A stretch of DNA of 24,143 bases from Chara braunii (taxonomy: Eukaryota; Streptophyta; Charophyceae; Charales; Characeae): positions 86,517 through 110,659 of the forward strand of contig BFEA01001182.1 of the NCBI GenBank assembly GCA_003427395.1, written 5' to 3'. Of the stretch, positions 18,697 to 24,143 are shown in pieces (within the stretch, counting starts at the first letter, position 1; every line of letters starts with the position of its first letter). The notes below the pieces were generated by a model, which did no database searches, was not told the origin of the DNA, and worked only from the letters and a program-made list of their open reading frames with translations. The position numbers and the translations under genes are program-made.

Positions 18697-18708
18697 GATG
18701 ACGTCATC
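18697..18708. promoter_or_regulatory. GATGACGTCATC palindrome (bZIP-type TGACGTCA site)
   Basis: A perfect 12-bp palindrome around TGACGTCA at 18699-18706. A second TGACGTCA is at 18179-18186. This octamer is the classic CRE/bZIP target, but no promoter or gene is identified next to it, so a regulatory role is speculative. Confidence 0.3.
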
Positions 18709-18736
18709 CCTCTTTAATCCTAGGAGTGCAGCCCAG

Positions 18737-19518
18737 ATTGCAGAGATAAGATCCTTGGGGCATTATCTCTGCAATATCTGAATTTAAGTAGGAAAAATAA
18801 GGGAAAATGCTGATGTGAGTTTGCCGGCTCATTTTTGGGTCTTAAATCTGGAATCAGATCTTGTGTAGGAGGAGATCTAGCCGTTTTTTGTGGGCTGACA
18901 CAAAACGGCTAGCTCCAGAATGAGTTGGCAGCAAAATGGAGGGAAAACCAAGAGAGGAACAAGACAAAACTGTGTATTTGGCCCAACGATTGGGTCATAT
19001 ACACAAAAAAAATAAAAAATTGAAGTAAAAGGCTCAACTTTGGGGCAAGGGGAGCTTGGAGTAACTCGGAGTGATGAGAACCGTAGATCTCAGCCAAGTC
19101 CAAGGCTGAGATCTGTGCCGCCATTTGGAAAAATACAACGGCCTACTCACAAGAGGCCTAGACTAGGGAAAAACGAAAAACGGGCCTCTAGGCCCTCAAA
19201 TTCTGGTAAACGCTGCATTTTGGGGTAGCGGTACCCAAAAGGCAGCACTTTTTGAAAAGAAAAGAGGCCAGGGTAGGCCAAGGGGTAGTCTGAGAGGGTA
19301 CCAGCTTCTCGGACTGCATGTACCTGGCCAAAATGAGGCCCAGGTACCTCCAGGTAGGCCAAAACTGGAAATTTGGCCCTTGGGGTACCTCGCTCCACCT
19401 AGAGGCACTTGGAGGGGCCTAGAGGTTGGGCGGTGCNCCTGTTCCAGCCTACATAAGCTGGAGGTGCAGGCCGCCACTCTCATTTGAGCATGAGAGGTGC
19501 CCATGCTGCCCAAATGAG
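18737..19518. repeat. Cluster of at least eight inverted repeats (hairpin-rich tract)
   Basis: Stems: 18737-18749/18763-18775 (13 bp perfect); 18877-18892/18899-18912 (14 bp with a 2-nt bulge); 18971-18986/18990-19005 (14 of 16 Watson-Crick, plus one G-T); 19085-19095/19104-19114 (11 bp perfect); 19212-19227/19232-19246 (about 14 bp, one bulge, one mismatch); 19320-19329/19337-19347 (10 bp, one bulge); 19429-19448/19457-19475 (5+7+5 bp with bulges; the 7 includes the N at 19437); 19479-19492/19502-19518 (8+6 bp, one bulge). All have loops of 3-13 nt. Weaker ones follow to about 19660. No gene overlaps the tract convincingly. Confidence 0.8.
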
Positions 19519-19875
19519 TCTAGAAGAGAGTTGAGTGAAGGAGAAGCAAGGGAGTGAGGGTCGGAGCTAGCCGGAAGCCTGGCTATGGTGGTAAGGCTGA
19601 GAAAGGTGACCTAGAGGCTAGGAGGGAGCAAAGAGAGTGGTCCGGCATAGCCCTCAGGCTGTGAGGTAGGAGGAGAGGCTGAAAGGGGTCCCCATAGCCC
19701 TTCTAGAGGGAAGGACTCCACAACCTTAGAGGTAGAAGCCTGCCATAGCTAAAGGAGAAGTGTGAAGGAAGGAGGGGAAGATCTTGGGAGGAAGGAGGAG
19801 CCATATTCAGGAGGCTAGAACCAAGCTTTGGGATTCCATTGCCTAGAGACCAGCTAGAGGTGAGTAAAAGAGGAG
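19519..19875. other. Purine-rich spacer with weak hairpins
   Basis: A series of short imperfect inverted repeats (for example TAGCCGG/CTGGCTA at 19568-19585 and CATAGCC/GGCTGTG at 19646-19663) continues the structured tract. No gene is supported. Confidence 0.4.
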
Positions 19876-20072
19876 GAAGTTTTTCCTCCTTCTCTCTTCT
19901 TCTTCTTCATCTTCATCTTCTTCTTCTTCTTCTTCCTCTTCTTTTCCTTCTTCTCCTCCGTCTCCTCCTTCTTCTCCTTCTTCTTCTTCCCCCTTCTTCT
20001 TCTCCTTCTACTTCTTCCCTTCCTTCCTCTCCTCCTTCACCTCCCCCTTCTTCATTCTCTTCCTCCCTCCAA
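19876..20072. repeat. Pyrimidine tract, (CTT)n/(CTC)n rich
   Basis: About 190 bases almost entirely C and T on the + strand, with many CTT triplets and very few purines. It immediately precedes the 91-bp satellite array. Poly-leucine/serine and poly-arginine/glutamate frames across it are artefacts of composition. Confidence 0.92.
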
Positions 20073-20079
20073 AACGGTG

Positions 20080-22785
20080 ATTTTTGCTGATTTTGATACA
20101 TGTATGTGTTGCGATTCATTTCGGGATACTTCCGTAAACTTTCCCCTTCCTAGATTGCTTCCAAACTCATCTTTTGGATGTCTCTAATACATGTATGTCT
20201 TGCGATTCATTCCGGGATACCTCTGTGAACTTTTCCCTTGCTAGATTGCTTCCAATCTCATCTTTTGGTTGTCTTTGATACATGTATGTGTTGCGATTCA
20301 CTCCGGGATACTTCCGTGAACTTTCCCGTTGCTAGATCGCTTTCAAGCTCATCTTTTGGTTGTCCTTGATGCATGTATGTGTTGCGATTCATTCCGGGGT
20401 ACTTCCGTGAACTTTCCCCTTGCTAGATTACTTCCAAACTCATCTTTTGGCTGTCCTTGATGCATGTATGTTTTGCGATTCACTCCCGGATACTTCCGTG
20501 AACTTTCCCTTTGCTAGATTACTTCCAAACTCATTTTTTTGCTGTCCTTGATACATGTATGTGTTGCGATTCATTCCGGATACTTCCATGAACTTTCTCT
20601 TTGCTAGATTGTTTCCAATCTTATCTTTTGGCTGTCTTTGATGCATGTGCGTGTTGCGATTCATTCCGGGATACTTCCGTAAAGTTTCCCCTTGCTAGAT
20701 TGCTTCCAATCTCATCTTTTGGCTGTCCTTGATGCATGTATGTGTTGCGATTCATTCCGGGATACTTCCGTGAACTTTCCCCTTGCTAGATTACTTCCAA
20801 ACGCATCTTTAAACTGTCCTTGATGCATGTATGTGTTGCGATTGATTCCGGGATACTTCCGTGAACTTTCCCCTTGCTAGATTGTTTCCAATCTCATCTT
20901 TTGGCTGTCTTTGATGCATATGTGTGTTGCGATTCATTCCGGGATACTTCCGTGAACTTTCCCCTTGGTATATTGCTTCCAATCTCATCTTTCGGTTGTC
21001 TTTGATGCATATGTCTGTATTGCGATTCATTCCAGGATACTTCTGTAAACTTTCCCCTTGCTAGATTGCTTCCAATCTCATCTTTTGGCTGTCCTTGATA
21101 CATGTATGTATTGCGATTCATTCCGGGATACTTTCGTGAACTTTCCCCTTGCTAGATTGCTTCCAAACTCATCTTTTGGCTGTCCTTGATGCATGTATAT
21201 ATTGTGATTCATTCCGTGATACTTCCATTAACTTTCCCCTTGCTAGATTGCTTCCAATCTCATCTTTTGGCGTTCTTTGATACATGAATGTGTTGCGATT
21301 CACTCCGGGATACTTCCGTGAACTTTCCCCTAGGTAGATTGCTTCCAATCTCATATTTTGCCTGTCTTTGAAACATGTATGTCTTGCGATTCACTCCGGG
21401 ATACTTCCGTGAACTTTCCCCTTGCTAGATTGCTTCCAATCTCATCTTTTGGCTATCTTTGATATATGTATGTGTTGCGATTCACTCCGGGATACTTCCG
21501 TGAACTTTGCTCTTGCTAGATTGTTTTCAACCTCATGTTTTACTGTCCTTGATGCATGTATGTGTTGCGATTCATTCCGGGATACTTGCGTGAACTTTTC
21601 CCTTGTTAGATTGCTTCTAAAATCATCTTTTGGGTGTCCTTGATGCATGTATGTGTTGCGATTCATTCCGGGATACTTCCGTGAACTTTCCCCTTGCTAG
21701 ATTACTTCCAAACTCATCTTTTGGCTGTCAATGATGCATGTATGTGTTGCGATTCATTCCGGGATACTTCCGTAAACTTTCCCCTTGCTAGATTGTTTCC
21801 AAACTCATCTTTTGGTTGTCTTTGATGCATGTGTGCGTTGCGATTCACTCTGGGATACTTCCGTGAACTTTCCCCTTGCTAGATTGCTTGCAATCTTATC
21901 TTTTGGTTGTCTTTGATACATGTATGTGTTGTGATTCATCCTGGGATACTTCCGTGAACTTTCCCCTTGCTAGATTGCTTCCAAACTTATCTTTTGGTTG
22001 TCCTTGATGCATGTATGTGTTGAGATTCATTCCGGGATACTTGTGTGAACTTTCCCCTTGCTAGATTGTTTCCGATCTCATCTTTTGGTTGTCTTTGATG
22101 CATGTGTGTTTTGCGATTCATTCCGGGATACTGCCGTGAACTTTCCCCTTGTTAGATTGCTTCCTAACTTATCTTTTGGCAGTTCTTGATGCATGTATGT
22201 GTTGCGATTCATTCCGGGATACTTCCGTGAACTTCCCCCTTGCTAGATTGTTTCCAATCTCATCCTTTGGTTGTCCTTGATGCATGTATGTGTTGCGATT
22301 CATTCCGAGATACTTCTATGAACTTTCCCCTTGCTAGATGGCTTCCAAACTCATCTTTTGGCTGTCCTTGATGCATGTATGTTTTGCTATTCATTCCGAG
22401 ATACTTCCGTGAACTTCCCCCTTGCTAGATTGCTTCCAAACTAATCTTTTGGTTGTCCTTGATGCATGTGTGTGTTGCGATTCATTCCGGGATACCGTGA
22501 ACTTTCCCGTTGCTAAATTGCTTCAAATCTCATCTTTTGGCTGTCTTTGATGCATGTGTGTGTGTTGCGATTCATTCCGGGATACTTCCGTGAACTTTCC
22601 CCTTGCTAGATTGCTTTCAAACTCATCTTTTGGCTGTCTTTGATACATGTATGTGTTGGGATTCATTCCGGGATACCTCCGTGAACTTTCCCCTTGCTCG
22701 ATTGCTTCCAAACTCATCTTTTGGCAGTCCTTGATGCATGTATGTGTTGCGATTCATTCCGGGATACTTCCGTGAACTCTCCCCG
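20080..22785. repeat. 91-bp satellite array, about 30 copies
   Basis: The landmark TTGCGATTCATTCCGGGATA recurs every 91 bases (first near 20109, last near 22747, i.e. 29 steps of 91). The rest of the unit carries CTTTCCCCTTGCTAGATTG, CATCTTTTGGCTGTC and TGATGCATGTATGTG. Most copies differ at a few sites; one near 22490 lacks 6 bases. Two co-varying forms exist: CCAATCTC often with GTCTTTG, and CCAAACTC often with GTCCTTG. Because 91 is not a multiple of three, the minus-strand frames are short and repetitive, so the array is non-coding satellite. Confidence 0.97.
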
Positions 22786-22930
22786 AGAGGCGGTTACAGA
22801 GACCCAAAATTTCAACATTTTTTTAATGCTTTTCATAAGAAAACCAGAAGCTTTCACCCCAAAGCCTAATTTCAGTTTTGGACCTGTTACCTAGGAACTG
22901 AAACTGGGGGGTCCCCGTTAACCACATGTG
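22786..22930. other. Unique interruption between satellite arrays
   Basis: About 145 bases unrelated to the satellite unit, entered abruptly after CTCTCCCC. It contains a short inverted repeat TTCAGTT/AACTGAA (22871-22877, 22896-22902). It could be an insertion or the edge of another element. Confidence 0.6.
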
Positions 22931-23150
22931 TAGATTGCTTCCAAGCACATCTTTTGGATATGCTTGGTGCATGTATGTGTTGCGATTCATTCTGGGATAC
23001 TTCCGTGATCTTTCCTCTAGAATAGATGCCCTCGAACATCTGTTTTGTCTGAATCTGATGCTTGTGGGGTCGTGTTTCATCCCGGGATATTACGACAGGT
23101 CCTCCCCTAGCAAGGATGCTTCCAAACTTGTCTATTTACCGTAATTAGAG
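22931..23150. repeat. Two divergent, transitional satellite copies
   Basis: One recognisable 91-bp-type unit (22931-23020) is followed by a strongly diverged one (about 23050-23145) that keeps ATCCCGGGATA, CCCCTAGCAAGGATGC and TTCCAAAC. They link the 91-bp array to the 80-bp array. Confidence 0.7.
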
Positions 23151-23990
23151 TGTATGTGTATGTGTTGCAGTCCCGGTAGCCCAGTTCAGTCCATCCCCAC
23201 CCCTTGCTGTAACCGGTGACATGCGGTGTGTATGTGTTGCAGTCCCTGTAGCCAAGTTCAGTCCATTCCCACCCCTTGCTGTAACCGGTGACATGCGATG
23301 TGTGTATGTGTTGCAGTCCCGGTAGCCCTGTTCAATCCATTCCCACCCCTTGATGTAACAAGTGACATGTGGTGTGTGTATGTGTATGTTTTGCAGCCCC
23401 GGTAGCCCAGTTCAGTCCATTCCTACCCCTTGCGGTAACCGGTGACATGCGGTGTGAGTATGTGTATGTGTTGTAGTCCCGGTAGCCCAGTTCAGTCCAT
23501 TCCCACCCCTTGCTATAACCGGTGACATGCGGTGTGTGTATGTGTATGTGTTGCAGTCCCGGTAGCCCAGTTCAGTCCATTCCCACCCCTTGCTATAACC
23601 GGTGACATGCGGTGTGTGTATGTGTATGTGTTGCAGTCATGGTAGCCCAGTTCAGTCCATTCCCACCCCTTGTTGTAACCGGTGACATGCGGTGTGTGTA
23701 TGTGTATGTGTTGTAGTCCCGGTGGCCCTGTCCAGTCAATTCCCACCCCTTGCTGTAACTGGTGACATACGGTGTGTGTATGTGTTGCAGTCCCGGTAGC
23801 CCAGTTTAGTGCGTTCCCACCCCTTGCTGTAACCGGTAACATGCGGTATATGTACGTATGTGTGTTACAGACCTAGTGGCCCAGTTCAGACCTTCCTCAC
23901 CCTAGCTGTAGCCGGTAACGTGTGGTATGAGTATGTGTGAGTGTTGCGGGTCCGATAACACAGATCAGTTCTTCCCCTTTTTACGTGACT
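23150..23990. repeat. 72-80-bp satellite array, 11-12 copies
   Basis: TTGCAG/TTGTAG landmarks at 23165, 23237, 23311, 23391, 23471, 23551, 23631, 23711, 23785, 23865 and about 23944 give spacings of 72, 74, 80, 80, 80, 80, 80, 80, 74, 80 and 79. The length steps come mainly from gain or loss of a 6-base GTGTAT block. The unit also has CCCGGTAGCCCAGTTCAGTC and CACCCCTTGCTGTAACCGGT. The last copies are more diverged. A minus-strand open frame (23513-23842) is a by-product. Confidence 0.95.
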
Positions 23991-24143
23991 GGTGCCCTCT
24001 AAAAGTAGTATGTGGTGACCGGGCGCCCGGGTAGGAAAGGGGACACGAGGCTAAGAGTTCGGTTGCGTCCGTCGAGCTTTCGCCGTCGCCACGGCTCGTC
24101 CAATTTCGACCATCCCAAACCGTCTTCCACCTCCATCACCTAC
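23991..24143. other. Unassigned right edge with a 12-bp palindrome
   Basis: CCGGGCGCCCGG at 24019-24030 is a perfect palindrome. The remaining bases are C-rich and could be the beginning of another element or gene beyond the window; nothing more can be said. Confidence 0.4.

Noticed and set aside
19839-20119. Poly-leucine/serine (+) and poly-arginine (-) frames
   Set aside because: They simply translate the CTT-rich pyrimidine tract.
20105-20125. CENP-B-box-like word in the 91-bp satellite (CGATTCATTCCGGG)
   Set aside because: It has one extra base between the conserved A and CGGG compared with the box, lacks the full TTCG start, and CENP-B is not expected in plant-lineage genomes.
20440-22717. 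Repeated minus-strand ORFs beginning MNRNT in the 91-bp array
   Set aside because: The period of 91 is not a multiple of three, so each frame runs through three different readings and then stops; they recur only because the satellite does.
23513-23842. 109-codon minus-strand frame in the 80-bp array
   Set aside because: A by-product of repeated units; the reading changes phase from unit to unit and has threonine/histidine filler from the GT-rich part.

Overview
This looks like repeat-rich nuclear DNA from a large eukaryotic genome. About 40% is the internal part of a decayed Ty3/Gypsy-type LTR retrotransposon, and the rest is mostly tandem-repeat arrays with little detectable coding. There are no bacterial operons, tRNAs, rRNAs or CRISPR arrays. 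The style of the gag-pol proteins reminds me of retroelements in the genomes of streptophyte algae such as Chara. That is an impression from family knowledge, not a search result; a fungal or other plant-lineage host is not excluded. Scattered single Ns and one 325-base N block show a draft assembly.

Layout. Positions 1-9842 are one + strand element: three unrecognised reading frames (A, left-truncated; B; C), then gag, an aspartic protease, and a reverse transcriptase-RNase H-integrase polyprotein. At least 14 nonsense codons and two frame changes interrupt the frames, but each frame resumes in phase after most interruptions, so this is a recently degraded copy (or partly mis-assembled) rather than chance ORFs. 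The adjoining frames overlap at stop/start pairs (A/B 11 nt, B/C ATGA, gag/protease TGATG), which gives a virus-like compact layout. The 3' end of pol appears split by a 34-bp assembly duplication around an N; collapsing it would carry pol to 9842. The 5' LTR is outside the window, and the 3' LTR (somewhere after about 9900) cannot be delimited without it.

Positions 9843-16600 hold AT-rich spacer, a 30-bp minisatellite (11105-11830), a GA-rich tract, a 58-bp repeat array containing the N gap, a 38-bp array, an unusual array whose unit shortens 29>24>18 bp, and several strong hairpins. At 16699-16950 there is a short fragment resembling the N-terminal SAM-binding half of a C5 cytosine DNA methyltransferase.

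Positions 17000-19870 hold a 51-bp degenerate array and then an unusually dense series of inverted repeats (18737-19518). From 19876 a pyrimidine tract leads into about 30 copies of a 91-bp satellite (to about 22785), a short unique interruption, transitional copies, and 11-12 copies of a 72-80-bp satellite (to about 23990) that shares anchor motifs and spacing with the 91-bp family. The last 150 bases are unassigned.
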